Part shown: one piece after another, positions 28,111 through 36,763 of the stretch
How the letters are laid out: the number at the start of each line of letters is the position of its first letter
How positions within the stretch are numbered: the stretch's first letter is position 1
Assembly (NCBI GenBank): GCA_034189065.1
Contig: JAXHVQ010000007.1
Coordinates: 36,977 to 100,976, forward strand
DNA: 64,000 nt
DNA from: FACHB-1406 sp034189065
GTDB lineage: Bacteria; Cyanobacteriota; Cyanobacteriia; Cyanobacteriales; Spirulinaceae
Direction of reading: 5' to 3'
The notes under the pieces: model-generated
Told to the model about the DNA's origin: nothing
What the model saw: the letters and a program-made list of their open reading frames with translations, nothing else
Databases searched by the model: none
Translations under genes and position numbers: made by a program

Positions 28111-28509
28111 ATGCACTCCTCACAGCCTCAATCCCAATCTAAACCCAAGTCTAAACCCAAGTCTAAACTCAAGGGGGGAATTGCGATCGCGGTGACAGCC
28201 ATTCCGATTTTGGTTGCGGGGACTCTGTTTGCAACCAACCCCAATGAAGAAGCTTACGGCAATTATGCCTTAGAAACGGCTTGCGAATATTCGAGTTTGC
28301 CCCAACAGGTGCAAGCGGCGTGTAAAGATACAGTAGGCGCACGCGATGGACTTTGGGGACGCGATCGCCTCAAGAGTCTGATTGTCTCTCAAACTCAGCG
28401 TCAGAACTTCGCCTTATTTAGCATTTATAAAACGGAAGTTTTCGGCCAAACCTATACCAGTATCGGTGCATTGGGGACGTTTTTCCCGGTCGGCGTTAAA
28501 GGGTCGTAG
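28111..28509 (+). CDS. DUF4359-family protein
   Basis: A 132-residue protein: Lys/Pro/Ser-rich N-terminus, one hydrophobic helix (GIAIAVTAIPILVAGTLFATNP), then NPNEEAYGNYALETACEY and a C-terminal RQNFALFSIYKTEVFGQTY block followed by a glycine/phenylalanine tail. This is the usual arrangement of the cyanobacterial DUF4359 family (membrane-anchored, small extracytoplasmic domain; two Cys residues could form a disulphide). Function unknown. It precedes recJ on the same strand with 155 bp between. Confidence 0.75.
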   Translation: MHSSQPQSQSKPKSKPKSKLKGGIAIAVTAIPILVAGTLFATNPNEEAYGNYALETACEYSSLPQQVQAACKDTVGARDGLWGRDRLKSLIVSQTQRQNFALFSIYKTEVFGQTYTSIGALGTFFPVGVKGS

Positions 28510-28664
28510 CGCGCGCTTTTAGGCAATCTCGTACTTAATTGTAAGATTGCGATCGCGCGTCCACCCTCTCCAGCTTTGTTTTAAAATCAGCAAAGCTTTT
28601 TTTGCGATCGCGCCCCAATTGTTCTACACTCATCCTATTCATCGTCAATCCCCGTCGAATTTTG

Positions 28665-30659
28665 ATGAGTCGATTGCCCGAACAAAGGTGGAATATTGCC
28701 TCTCCCCACGTCGAACGAGTGGATCGAGTGGTGCAAGCTACCGGACTATTTTCCCTCACCGCCCAAGTCTTGGTCAATCGCGGCATCGACACTCCCGAAT
28801 TGACGAAAGCGTTTATCGATCCCGAATGCGAACCGTTACCTCTCCCCATTGACGAGTTTCCCGACTTAGCTAAAAGTATCAACTTACTCGCCGATGCGAT
28901 CGCCGATTCCGAAAAAATTGCCATTTGCGGCGATTACGATGCCGACGGAATGACGAGTACCGCTTTATTATTGCGTGCATTGCGACATTTGGGAGCCGAT
29001 GTCGATTATGCTATTCCCAGTCGCATGAAAGATGGATACGGCATTAATCAACGGATTGTAGAAGAGTTAGCCGAGGAAGGATTTGGAGTTATTTTAACCG
29101 TTGATAATGGCATTTCTGCCTACGATCCTATCGCTTTGGCAGTGGATTTAGGGTTAACTGTTATTATTACCGATCATCACGACGTTCCTGAAAAAATACC
29201 GCCTGCCGATGCCATCCTCAACCCCAAACTGATCCCCGAATCTTCTCCCTATCGCGGTTTAGCAGGGGTAGGCGTGGCATATATTTTAGCCATAACAACA
29301 GCGCAACATTTAGGCTTAAATTCAGGCTTAACCCCCGCACTTCTCGATCTTTTTACGTTGGGAACCATTGCCGATCTTGCACCTTTGGTGGGTGTCAATC
29401 GTCGTTGGCTAAAACGCGGTTTACGGCGATTGCCGAGTTCTCGTATTTTAGGCATTCAATCGTTAATGCAAATGGCGGGATTGAGCGATGAGAAAAAAGA
29501 ACTTAAACCCGACGATATTGGATTTCGCTTGGGACCGAGAATTAATGCGATCGGTCGCATCGGAGACCCACAAATTGTTATCGAACTGTTGACAACTCAA
29601 GAAGAGTCTTTGGCATTGGAACGGGCAATGCAGTGCGAACAAATTAATCGCAAGCGGCAGGAATTATGCGAAGAAATTACGTTCGAGGCGATTCATTTAA
29701 TTGAAGGAGAACCGGGAATCGACTGGCGACAAGCGCGGGTTTTAGTTTTAGTTAAAGACGGCTGGCATCACGGTGTAATTGGAATTGTGGCTTCTCGCTT
29801 AGTCGAACGGTATGGCGTTCCCGTTTTTATTTGTACTTATGAAGGAGAAGGGAAAAAAGAAATTCGCGGCTCTGCACGAGGAATTCCTGAATTTCATGTT
29901 TACGAGGCGCTTCACTTTTGCGACGATATTTTAGGGAAGTATGGCGGTCACAAAGCAGCAGGTGGCTTCAGTTTAGCCGCAGAAAGTTTCGAGGAATTTC
30001 AACAAAAATTGAGCAAATTTGCACATCAATGTCTGGAACCGGAACATTTAAAGCCACTTGTCGAAATTGACGGTCAAGCCGATTTCGAGCAACTCAATTT
30101 CCAATTTTACGAACAAATCGATAGCTTACATCCTTGGGGAATTGGTAACCGCGAACCGGTATTCTGGACTCCAAATATTCGGGTATTGGAACAGCAAGTT
30201 GTGGGAAAGGAACATCTTAAATTAACCTTGGGGCAAATTAAAGAAGGAAATTGGGTTAAAATAAAGGCGATCGCGTGGCGCTGGAAAGAGTATTTTCCGC
30301 TTCCTAAAGAAATTGATATTGCCTACAAACTTAAGGAAAATCGATGGAACGGTAGGATTAGTATTGAGTTAGAATTAGTGGGTGTCAAAGAAAGTCAAAC
30401 TCCGCCAGTTTTAGCGTCTAAGAAAGCAACCTTTGAATGCAACGGGCGGTCGTATTTATGCAATTTGCTTGAGGGGGGAAATGAGCTAAGAATTAGAAAT
30501 GCGCAAGGGAAAGTCCTATCGATCGCGCGAGGACAACGAACGGGGTTATTGGGAACGAAAAGGGAAGACGCAGTGGAAGTGAACGTGACCCAGCCGCCCT
30601 ATTATGATATTATTAAAGCAGCAAAAAATGCGATCGCGTCCTTAAACAGCGACCCGTAA
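28665..30659 (+). CDS. recJ: Single-stranded-DNA-specific exonuclease RecJ
   Basis: A 664-residue RecJ of the DHH superfamily. Motifs: CGDYDADGMTSTALL (motif I), VDNGIS (motif II), TDHHDVPE (the DHH motif), GLAGVGVAY, and the DHHA1 signature KYGGHKAAGGFS. An OB-fold-like C-terminal domain carries the QVVGKEHLKLTLGQ region. RecJ degrades 5'-ended single strands in recombinational repair, mismatch repair and RecFOR processing. The ATG at 28665 (MSRLPEQRWN) is preferred over one 63 bp upstream because similarity to RecJ begins with LPEQRW. It is longer than E. coli RecJ (577 residues), as is usual in cyanobacteria. Convergent with dndD. Confidence 0.92.
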   Translation: MSRLPEQRWNIASPHVERVDRVVQATGLFSLTAQVLVNRGIDTPELTKAFIDPECEPLPLPIDEFPDLAKSINLLADAIADSEKIAICGDYDADGMTSTALLLRALRHLGADVDYAIPSRMKDGYGINQRIVEELAEEGFGVILTVDNGISAYDPIALAVDLGLTVIITDHHDVPEKIPPADAILNPKLIPESSPYRGLAGVGVAYILAITTAQHLGLNSGLTPALLDLFTLGTIADLAPLVGVNRRWLKRGLRRLPSSRILGIQSLMQMAGLSDEKKELKPDDIGFRLGPRINAIGRIGDPQIVIELLTTQEESLALERAMQCEQINRKRQELCEEITFEAIHLIEGEPGIDWRQARVLVLVKDGWHHGVIGIVASRLVERYGVPVFICTYEGEGKKEIRGSARGIPEFHVYEALHFCDDILGKYGGHKAAGGFSLAAESFEEFQQKLSKFAHQCLEPEHLKPLVEIDGQADFEQLNFQFYEQIDSLHPWGIGNREPVFWTPNIRVLEQQVVGKEHLKLTLGQIKEGNWVKIKAIAWRWKEYFPLPKEIDIAYKLKENRWNGRISIELELVGVKESQTPPVLASKKATFECNGRSYLCNLLEGGNELRIRNAQGKVLSIARGQRTGLLGTKREDAVEVNVTQPPYYDIIKAAKNAIASLNSDP

Positions 30660-30711
30660 ACAGTAAACAGATAGTTTAAAAACACTAACAGCTTATATAA
30701 ACGTACACTTA

Positions 30712-32700
30712 TCACCAAAAATAACCCGATTCAACGGTTGTGTGACGATTTTCGGCATCGTATTTAAGAAGATATTCTCGCGCGATCGCGTCTTGTTCTC
30801 GCAGTTGTTTCGCTTCACTCGGACCGATCTCGGTATCGGTCGATAGCAGGATAACCTGGGAGGAGGCTTGGGGAAAGTAACGTTCGACGAGGTTGTTTCG
30901 GTGAGAGGAGTCTAAGCGCCCGAGGGGGGTGTCGATGGCGACGGGGAGGTTGCGTCCCGAAACGCGCGCCAGTCCCCACAAAAACGCGATCGCCAACAGT
31001 TGTTTCTCCCCCGCAGAAAGGCGGTGTTTGGGGAGGGGTTGTCCTTGGGGATCGAATAGGGCGAGGCTGAAGGTTTTGCTATCGATGGCGACGCGGCGAA
31101 CGAGGTTGGATTTGTGTAGCAAGTGGCGGAAGCAGGCTGTTACTTCGACTTCGAGTTTGTTGAGTTTTTTGAGGGTGAGGCGTTGGCGGAACTGTTTTAG
31201 GGTTTGTTGGACTTTGGCTGCCGATTGAATGAGGTGTTCGTTACTATCGCGATCGATATTTTCTCGACTGTAGGTTTCGAGGTCCTTGATGGCGGTTTTG
31301 AGGCGGGTTTCAAGGACGTTGAGTTCTTGCCGCTGTTTCTCTAATTCTTTTTGGGTTTGTAAGAGTTCGCTTTGAGCTTTTGTGACATTTTTTTCGAGTT
31401 TTTGATAGGTTTCGGGCGAGGCGGCAGTTTGCAGTTGTTGTTCGAGGGAAACGATTTCTTCTTCGATGGTTTTGAGTTGGACGCGATCGCGTTTCGCCGC
31501 TTCGATTTGAACGGGTATTTCGCGGTCGAGGAGGTTGCCGAGGCTGTTGAGACTATCGCTAGAAATGTCTAACCAAGGGTCGAGGTTGGGATCGATGGCG
31601 CGTTCCAATTCTTGGTTTTCTTGGGTTAAAAATGTTTTAATATCCTTGACTTTTTCGCCTGAAAGTGATATTGAGTTGAGGTAATCGAGGAGACGGCGAT
31701 CGCGATCGCGCAGGAGATCGCGGGCGGCAATGGCGCGAGTTTGTTGGAGTTCCCGTTCCCCTTGTTGGCGCGCCGTTTGGAGGAGGGGGGAAATCAGGGC
31801 GAGGGGAAGGGAGGTTTCGGCAATTTCTCGTAGGCGATCGCGAGTTTGTTGGGCAGCGGCGGTGGAACTGTTGTGTTGGGTTTCGAGTTTGGCGCGATCG
31901 GCGGCAATTTTACCCCCTTCAGTGATAAACTTATTAGACGCATCCCGGTACTTTTTTTCGGCGCGATCGCATTTCGTTTCCAGAGAGGCTTTTTCCAAAG
32001 CTGCCTGTTCGCGTTTATCCTTAAGATCGACAATTTTTTGTTCCAATTCGTCAATATTCGCCAACTCCTTCGCGCTAGCCAATTCCTTGCGCTTGCGCTG
32101 GACTAAAATATCAATATCCGCAGACAAACGTTCGGCTAATTCCAACCCCAACAGAGATTGAATCGCCTCAACTACGGTTGGCGGCGGCACATCGAGATCG
32201 GCTAGTTCTTTGACCTGTTCGCCGTCGAATAAAAAGAGATTGGAAATGCCCAGCGGCAGGATATATTCAACCCGTTCGTCCCAAGTTTTGGTAATCGCCT
32301 CGTCCAGCCAAGTATCGCAGATAATTTCGAGGGTATCTTTTCCTTGTTTGGGGTTGCGCGTCCAGCGGCGGCGGATGCGAAAGGTGACGAGTTTATTATT
32401 ATAGACGCGATCGAAGGCGAGTTCGATGAGGGTTTCGTCGGTGGGACGGGCGTTGCGGTTGACGCATTGGGTGAGGAAGTCGTTATAGCTGAGGTTGCCG
32501 CGCGTCGAACATTGGGCGCGAGACCCGTAAAACGCGAGGCGAATGGCATCCATGAGGGTGGTTTTGCCGCCGCCATTCATGCCGCCCAGGAGGATAATGG
32601 GGCGCAAGCTGCCATCGGGGGAAGTGTCCGTGGCGAGTTCGAGGACTTGGCGGTTGAGGTAGGGACCGAAGTTTTGGAGAACCAGTTGGCGAAAGATCAT
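30712..32700 (-). CDS. dndD: DNA phosphorothioation protein DndD (SMC-like ATPase)
   Basis: A 662-residue ATPase. The N-terminus FRQLVLQNFGPYLNRQVLEL and Walker A GGMNGGGKTT (residues 39-48) are typical of DndD. Two long coiled-coil arms flank the middle (residues about 200-290 and 390-500). The C-terminus has an ABC signature RLSAGEKQLLAIAFLWGL and Walker B VAIDTPLGRLD. DndD supplies ATPase and probably DNA-nicking or opening activity for replacing a non-bridging oxygen of the DNA backbone by sulphur. Its ATG overlaps the end of the upstream antitoxin gene by four bases, so it is translationally coupled to it. The 3' two-thirds is rich in HIP1 sites, unlike the rest of the operon. No dndE follows. 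Confidence 0.88.
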   Translation of the reverse strand: MIFRQLVLQNFGPYLNRQVLELATDTSPDGSLRPIILLGGMNGGGKTTLMDAIRLAFYGSRAQCSTRGNLSYNDFLTQCVNRNARPTDETLIELAFDRVYNNKLVTFRIRRRWTRNPKQGKDTLEIICDTWLDEAITKTWDERVEYILPLGISNLFLFDGEQVKELADLDVPPPTVVEAIQSLLGLELAERLSADIDILVQRKRKELASAKELANIDELEQKIVDLKDKREQAALEKASLETKCDRAEKKYRDASNKFITEGGKIAADRAKLETQHNSSTAAAQQTRDRLREIAETSLPLALISPLLQTARQQGERELQQTRAIAARDLLRDRDRRLLDYLNSISLSGEKVKDIKTFLTQENQELERAIDPNLDPWLDISSDSLNSLGNLLDREIPVQIEAAKRDRVQLKTIEEEIVSLEQQLQTAASPETYQKLEKNVTKAQSELLQTQKELEKQRQELNVLETRLKTAIKDLETYSRENIDRDSNEHLIQSAAKVQQTLKQFRQRLTLKKLNKLEVEVTACFRHLLHKSNLVRRVAIDSKTFSLALFDPQGQPLPKHRLSAGEKQLLAIAFLWGLARVSGRNLPVAIDTPLGRLDSSHRNNLVERYFPQASSQVILLSTDTEIGPSEAKQLREQDAIAREYLLKYDAENRHTTVESGYFW

Positions 32701-33035
32701 AGTTTTATACCGCAGTTCACGCGCGTGTGCGCCTTTTCCCGGGCATCTGGCTTATGCTTAACAATAATTTCTACATCGCAACCCAGCGCATTGAGAAACC
32801 CAAACAATTGTTCGGTTGCGAAGTCAGTCAGTTTCCCTTGCTTCAATGCTGAGAGGGTTACGCGGTCGGTTTCCAGCAGTTGTGCCGTTTCATCGGTCGC
32901 TAAGTTGCGCTGACTGACAAGGGTATTGATTTGATGAACCAGTTTAGCATTGACCCGCATTTCTTCGGGGTTGGGCAGCCCTAAGTCGGCGAATAGATTG
33001 CCACTGCTGGGCTGAATGGGGATATTTTGACTCAT
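32697..33035 (-). CDS. higA: HigA-type XRE antitoxin inside the dnd operon
   Basis: A 112-residue protein of the antitoxin type that partners Gp49-like toxins: SGNLFADLGLPNPEEMRVNAK, then an XRE helix-turn-helix (about residues 45-80, LATDETAQLLETDRVTLSAL) and FGFLNALGCDVEIIVKHKP. It should bind the toxin encoded 6 bp upstream and repress its own promoter. It ends four bases inside dndD. Placement between toxin and dndD, all on one strand with minimal gaps, means toxin, antitoxin and DndD are likely made from one mRNA. The HTH recognition-helix region is complete. Confidence 0.85.
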   Translation of the reverse strand: MSQNIPIQPSSGNLFADLGLPNPEEMRVNAKLVHQINTLVSQRNLATDETAQLLETDRVTLSALKQGKLTDFATEQLFGFLNALGCDVEIIVKHKPDAREKAHTRVNCGIKL

Positions 33036-33041
33036 GCTCGA

Positions 33042-33413
33042 TTAAGTATACTTTTGATAGTGGTCTTGGGCTTGTCTGAGCCGAGCTTTGATTAAATTGA
33101 GATCGGCTTTGGGGGTAGAAATTCCTTTCTTAGATTTTTTCTGAAAGGCGTGCAGAACGTAAACAACATTGGCAAATTTGACCGTGTAGACGGCACGATA
33201 CGTATCTCCATCATAATTTTCCACCACTTCGAGAACGCCTGCTCCTTTAAACCCCTTGAGAGGTTTCGCCGCAGGATACTTGCTTCCAAGCTGGGCGAGA
33301 TAGAGGGCATAACCGATGACTCCGCGTACAGCTTCAGGAAATTGCTTTAAGTCGTCGAGAGAACTGCCAACCCAAGCGACAGGCTTTTCGGTGGAATCTC
33401 CTTCGGTACTCAT
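33042..33413 (-). CDS. higB: HigB/RelE-type toxin (Gp49-like) inside the dnd operon
   Basis: A 123-residue protein of the phage-derived Gp49-like/DUF891 toxin family in the RelE superfamily. It contains KPVAWVGSSLDDLKQFPEAV, the core AKPLKGFKGAGVLEVVE, then DTYRAVYTVKFANVVYVLHAFQKK and a basic C-terminal helix. These toxins are ribosome-dependent mRNA endonucleases; the Arg in YRAVYT and the Lys-rich FQKKSKKG are the expected functional positions. Its ATG overlaps the dndC stop (ATGA, 33410-33413), so translation is coupled to dndC. Toxin-first order is typical of higBA. No sign of frameshift or truncation. Confidence 0.85.
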   Translation of the reverse strand: MSTEGDSTEKPVAWVGSSLDDLKQFPEAVRGVIGYALYLAQLGSKYPAAKPLKGFKGAGVLEVVENYDGDTYRAVYTVKFANVVYVLHAFQKKSKKGISTPKADLNLIKARLRQAQDHYQKYT

Positions 33414-35092
33414 GGTTCGCCATCGAGTCCGTATTTAGCAGCAGCCCAAGTTTGTATTTGGGTCGCGTCTTCGATTGTCTCTTCGCCAACGAGATGTTCT
33501 GAAGTATAATCGCCTGGATTAGTTAGTGCGTCGGGAATAGGAATCTCGCGTGCTTCTTCTCGTTCGGGTTCTTCATCACTGAGAATGAGTTGTTTGACTT
33601 TACTCGCATCGCCATCCTTAACCGCCTCCTTAATATCCCGCTTGAGATGCGCGTTGTCGATCGCATCCTGGCGCGATCGCGAACTGGTATCAAAACACTT
33701 CTCCAAATCGCCATAAATCCCGCTGCGACTGGATTTCATATAATATTGCCGTTCGGTATCGAGGAGTTTTGCCATCAACTCTAGGTGCATCGCATCGTCG
33801 GTGCAAATTTCTTCGAGGGTACTCCACTCGTCGGTTCCCAACAAATCAGAGTCCGCACCCGGACGCGGGTCTTTAAAAGGTTCTCCCGTCACGTCTCGAT
33901 AAATTTTGGGGAGACTGTCATCAAACTCGTGCTTATCTTCCAGCCAAATGCGGCGAATTTCGCTCAATTCTTCGGGAGTAATCAAGGTAATATCCCTCAT
34001 ATCGGGGGGTGCGGTATTGCGGACTTTAACTTGTGCTTCCAAGACGCGCCGCAACCAGTGTTCGCGCCAGTGCTTAGTATAGGGACCGGGGATGGGTTCG
34101 ACGGAGATTTCGCCATCGACGTTGCGTTCAAAGAGGTGGACATTGCCTCTAATTCGGCGGAAATCCCGTTTTTCGCGGTCGTTTTCAATATCGAGTTCGT
34201 TCCGAATGTCTGAAAAAGGTTGTAACCATTCTTTCTCTTCATCATTTTGGATCATAGCTTCCATTGATTTGTCTTTATTGACTAACGTACACACCCAGCA
34301 ACCAAAGCGTGAATCCCCACAACTGGGAGTTGAAGTATCGACGACTAAAGGACATTCGTTATCTGCGGTGGCACCCCGATACATTACAAACAAATCTTTA
34401 TTGTTATTTCCCCAAGGATTTTCCCACTGCATCAAATACATCCAAACTTCATCATTACGCCAATTTTCTATAGGAGTATACAACAGAGAATTGGGAAGGC
34501 TTGGATTTAGAGTAAGCTTCTCTTTGATTCTTTTTCTTTCACGCTTCTTCATAATTGAAGCGCGGCTTGAGCTTTCTTTTTTGCGGGTTCCCAAAAGTAA
34601 AATAGTCTCTCCGTGAGAACGAATAACATTACGAATAAAGCGATTTGAAGGATCGATTTTTAAACGAGAAGTACACCATCTGAATTTTTGTCGAGGAGCT
34701 GGATAGCCTTTACCAATCAAGCTCACCCAGTAAGTTTGTTTAATTTCGGGTTTAAGCAAATAGGGTTTTATAGGGATTTGTTGCTCGCGAGCTGCCATTT
34801 TCATGAGTTTGATAGAATTGCGAACCCACCTAGAGACAAATGGATTTTCTACCAAGGTATCCGTTGTAATCACGTATACTGTTTTTGTTCGCTTTTCCAT
34901 AGGGAGTGCGGCTAAAGCATTCCAAACCAATTGCAGAACCGATGTACTATCTTTGCCGCCACTGTATCCCAGTATCCAAGGAATCTCATCAAGGCAGTAT
35001 AAGTCCTGGATTTCCTGCACTATAACTTCTATGTCTTTCACTAGATCCCTTACAGGACGTGATGGAAATAAGGAAACTTGACTATCTTTCAT
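33410..35092 (-). CDS. dndC: DNA phosphorothioation sulfurtransferase DndC
   Basis: A 560-residue member of the PAPS-reductase/ATP-pyrophosphatase family. The PP-loop SGGKDST is at residues 44-50. The iron-sulphur cluster cysteines are Cys in KFRWCTSR and three in PSCGDSRFGCWVC. Dnd-specific blocks include YSGGKDSTSVLQLVW and LLYTPIENWRNDEVW. DndC activates the DNA backbone with ATP and hands over sulphur supplied by a DndA/IscS cysteine desulphurase. It is somewhat longer than usual because of a charged C-terminal tail after about residue 430. It is the first gene of the minus-strand dndC-higB-higA-dndD run and diverges from dndB across 80 bp. The 5' half is A/T-rich with no HIP1 sites. Confidence 0.9.
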   Translation of the reverse strand: MKDSQVSLFPSRPVRDLVKDIEVIVQEIQDLYCLDEIPWILGYSGGKDSTSVLQLVWNALAALPMEKRTKTVYVITTDTLVENPFVSRWVRNSIKLMKMAAREQQIPIKPYLLKPEIKQTYWVSLIGKGYPAPRQKFRWCTSRLKIDPSNRFIRNVIRSHGETILLLGTRKKESSSRASIMKKRERKRIKEKLTLNPSLPNSLLYTPIENWRNDEVWMYLMQWENPWGNNNKDLFVMYRGATADNECPLVVDTSTPSCGDSRFGCWVCTLVNKDKSMEAMIQNDEEKEWLQPFSDIRNELDIENDREKRDFRRIRGNVHLFERNVDGEISVEPIPGPYTKHWREHWLRRVLEAQVKVRNTAPPDMRDITLITPEELSEIRRIWLEDKHEFDDSLPKIYRDVTGEPFKDPRPGADSDLLGTDEWSTLEEICTDDAMHLELMAKLLDTERQYYMKSSRSGIYGDLEKCFDTSSRSRQDAIDNAHLKRDIKEAVKDGDASKVKQLILSDEEPEREEAREIPIPDALTNPGDYTSEHLVGEETIEDATQIQTWAAAKYGLDGEP

Positions 35093-35123
35093 GTATCTGC
35101 ATCAAAATGCTATTTCTTTTAGG

Positions 35124-35136
35124 CTATCATAGATAG
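35124..35136. promoter_or_regulatory. Inverted repeat in the dndC-dndB divergent promoter region
   Basis: CTATC, three bases, GATAG: a perfect 13-bp inverted repeat midway between the dndC start (35092) and the dndB start (35173). DndB-type proteins are known repressors of dnd operons, so this is a candidate operator. It does not match the operator known from Salmonella, so the assignment is inference from position. Confidence 0.35.
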
Positions 35137-35172
35137 AGGTTTACCATACAATAATTTTCTTTCCCGAAATAG

Positions 35173-36351
35173 ATGTCTGATACAAAACTGCACCAGTTAG
35201 ATGCTGAATCTCGATTGCAAGAAGTTTTAGAAGCTTATTTTTCTGAGTATCATCGAGAAAAATGCTACGTAGGACTAATTTTCGAGCAAGGTAAAAGAAG
35301 AATGCTACAAATTAATGTACCTGCCCACGATTTACCAACACTTCTTCAGGCAAAGCCTTCTACAGGGAACGATCCAGATTCGGGAAAAAACCGTCCTGAA
35401 GTAAAAGGTCACGTAGAAGAAATTAAAAAATATATACTCAAGCGTAGTAAAAATAATAACCCTTGGGTTTTGGGTACAATAACAGCTAATATCGACCCTG
35501 AAAAAATAAAAATAATAGAATTAGGTCGTGGAATTTGTTTTATTGTGATTCCGCGAGGCGTTAAACTCGATATCACTGATGGTCAGCACAGAAAGCGGGC
35601 TATTCATGAATTAATTGAGAGTTCTGATGGGGAATTTATTGGAAATAATGACTTTCCTATCACTCTTATTCTTGAAGAAGATATCGAACAGTGCCAAACG
35701 GATTTTCGAGATATGGCACAAACCAAAGCTCTTGATAAATCCTTGCTTTTATCGTTTGGAGAATTTGAAGGTCGTGTTGGAATAACAAAAAAACTTATAG
35801 AACAAGTTTCTATGTTTTATCAAAAAACCGAAAAAATCAAAAATTCTCCTTCAAGTAAGCGGAAACTTATATATACGACTAATTATATTGCTAGTTTTGT
35901 AGGTTATTCTTTTACAAACGACCCTAAGAACGAACTCGCCGACTATGATGTGGAAGAAGCATCTGATGCCTTAATTCAATGTCTAAATCAATTTTTTTGC
36001 GAGTGCCGTTATACTAGCAAAATTGCACAAACGCCCGTTGAGAGTCTGAGTGTAAGTGATATTGAGTTGTTTAAAAAAGATTGTCTTTTAGGAACCAGTG
36101 TTGGACTTCATATATTAGGCTGTTTATTGTATTGTATTTACGACAAGTATAATACTTCATTTAATTCAGACCAAGTTTATAGGCTTACTCAAATAAACTG
36201 GTCAAAAAAAGGCGAGTTATGGCAAGATAACGTTGTTATCGTGGATTCGCAAAATATAGCTAAGCCTTATAAAATCTCGACTGGAGCCAGTCCAAGGAAA
36301 ATTGCAGTTTCTCAAGCTAAAGCGGCTCTTGGATGGGACGAATTAGCCTGA
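35173..36351 (+). CDS. dndB: Dnd-system regulator DndB (DGQHR-domain protein)
   Basis: A 392-residue protein with the family hallmark KLDITDGQHRKRAIHEL (DGQHR motif) and the following FRDMAQTKALDKSLLLSFG block, where the Asn of the usual Q-x-x-N pattern is replaced. DndB is not part of the sulphur-transfer machinery itself; it represses dnd transcription and limits modification. It is divergent from dndC with 80 bp between, an arrangement suited to control from one site. The gene is clearly A/T-richer than its surroundings and contains no HIP1 octamer, which suggests relatively recent transfer. No restriction genes (dptFGH type) are adjacent. Confidence 0.85.
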   Translation: MSDTKLHQLDAESRLQEVLEAYFSEYHREKCYVGLIFEQGKRRMLQINVPAHDLPTLLQAKPSTGNDPDSGKNRPEVKGHVEEIKKYILKRSKNNNPWVLGTITANIDPEKIKIIELGRGICFIVIPRGVKLDITDGQHRKRAIHELIESSDGEFIGNNDFPITLILEEDIEQCQTDFRDMAQTKALDKSLLLSFGEFEGRVGITKKLIEQVSMFYQKTEKIKNSPSSKRKLIYTTNYIASFVGYSFTNDPKNELADYDVEEASDALIQCLNQFFCECRYTSKIAQTPVESLSVSDIELFKKDCLLGTSVGLHILGCLLYCIYDKYNTSFNSDQVYRLTQINWSKKGELWQDNVVIVDSQNIAKPYKISTGASPRKIAVSQAKAALGWDELA

Positions 36352-36452
36352 CATTCATTGGTGTAGATCGATAGTTAGAAGTTGTTTTTTTCCCATGTTG
36401 CCAAATCAGGGAACATTGCGGATTTCGGGCGATTGACTTAGAGTGAAAAACG

Positions 36453-36677
36453 TCATGTTTCCCCCATGTACAACCGCCGAAACTCGGCTGCTGCATCGGG
36501 GTCAATTTGCGCGATCGCGTCCAAAATCCGCACCACTGTTTCGGAGTTCGGATCGCGAATTTCGTTGCACCAACGGTACACATTCGACGACCCAATCCCC
36601 ATGACAGCCGCCAACTTCCCCTGGCTAATCCCATAACGACCTAATACGGTTTTTAAAACTTTGCCTGCTTTTCCCAT
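36453..36677 (-). CDS. Small XRE-family HTH regulator
   Basis: A 74-residue protein that is almost only a helix-turn-helix: KTVLGRYGISQGKLAAVMGI with recognition helix SSNVYRWCNEIRDPNSETVVRIL and the tail AIAQIDPDAAAEFRRLYMGE. Such single-domain Cro/CI-like proteins are common next to cyanobacterial accessory genes. The ATG at 36677 is chosen because the HTH starts immediately after it; the open frame extends to 36809 but would cover the divergent promoter. It faces a divergent conserved small gene across 86 bp that carries a strong palindrome. Confidence 0.8.
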   Translation of the reverse strand: MGKAGKVLKTVLGRYGISQGKLAAVMGIGSSNVYRWCNEIRDPNSETVVRILDAIAQIDPDAAAEFRRLYMGET

Positions 36678-36714
36678 AGATTCCCATCTTCTGGGATTTC
36701 GGCATTTTTGCGAA

Positions 36715-36747
36715 CAGTCCATTTGGACTGTGACAGTTAATGTGACA
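36715..36747. promoter_or_regulatory. Operator-like palindrome and direct repeat between divergent genes
   Basis: CAGTCCA, two bases, TGGACTG at 36715-36730 is a perfect 7-bp-arm inverted repeat. It is followed by a direct repeat TGTGACA at 36729-36735 and 36741-36747. Both lie between the XRE gene and the gene starting at 36764, so they are candidate binding sites for the XRE protein (inference). Confidence 0.5.
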
Positions 36748-36763
36748 CAAGGAGAACTTAAAA

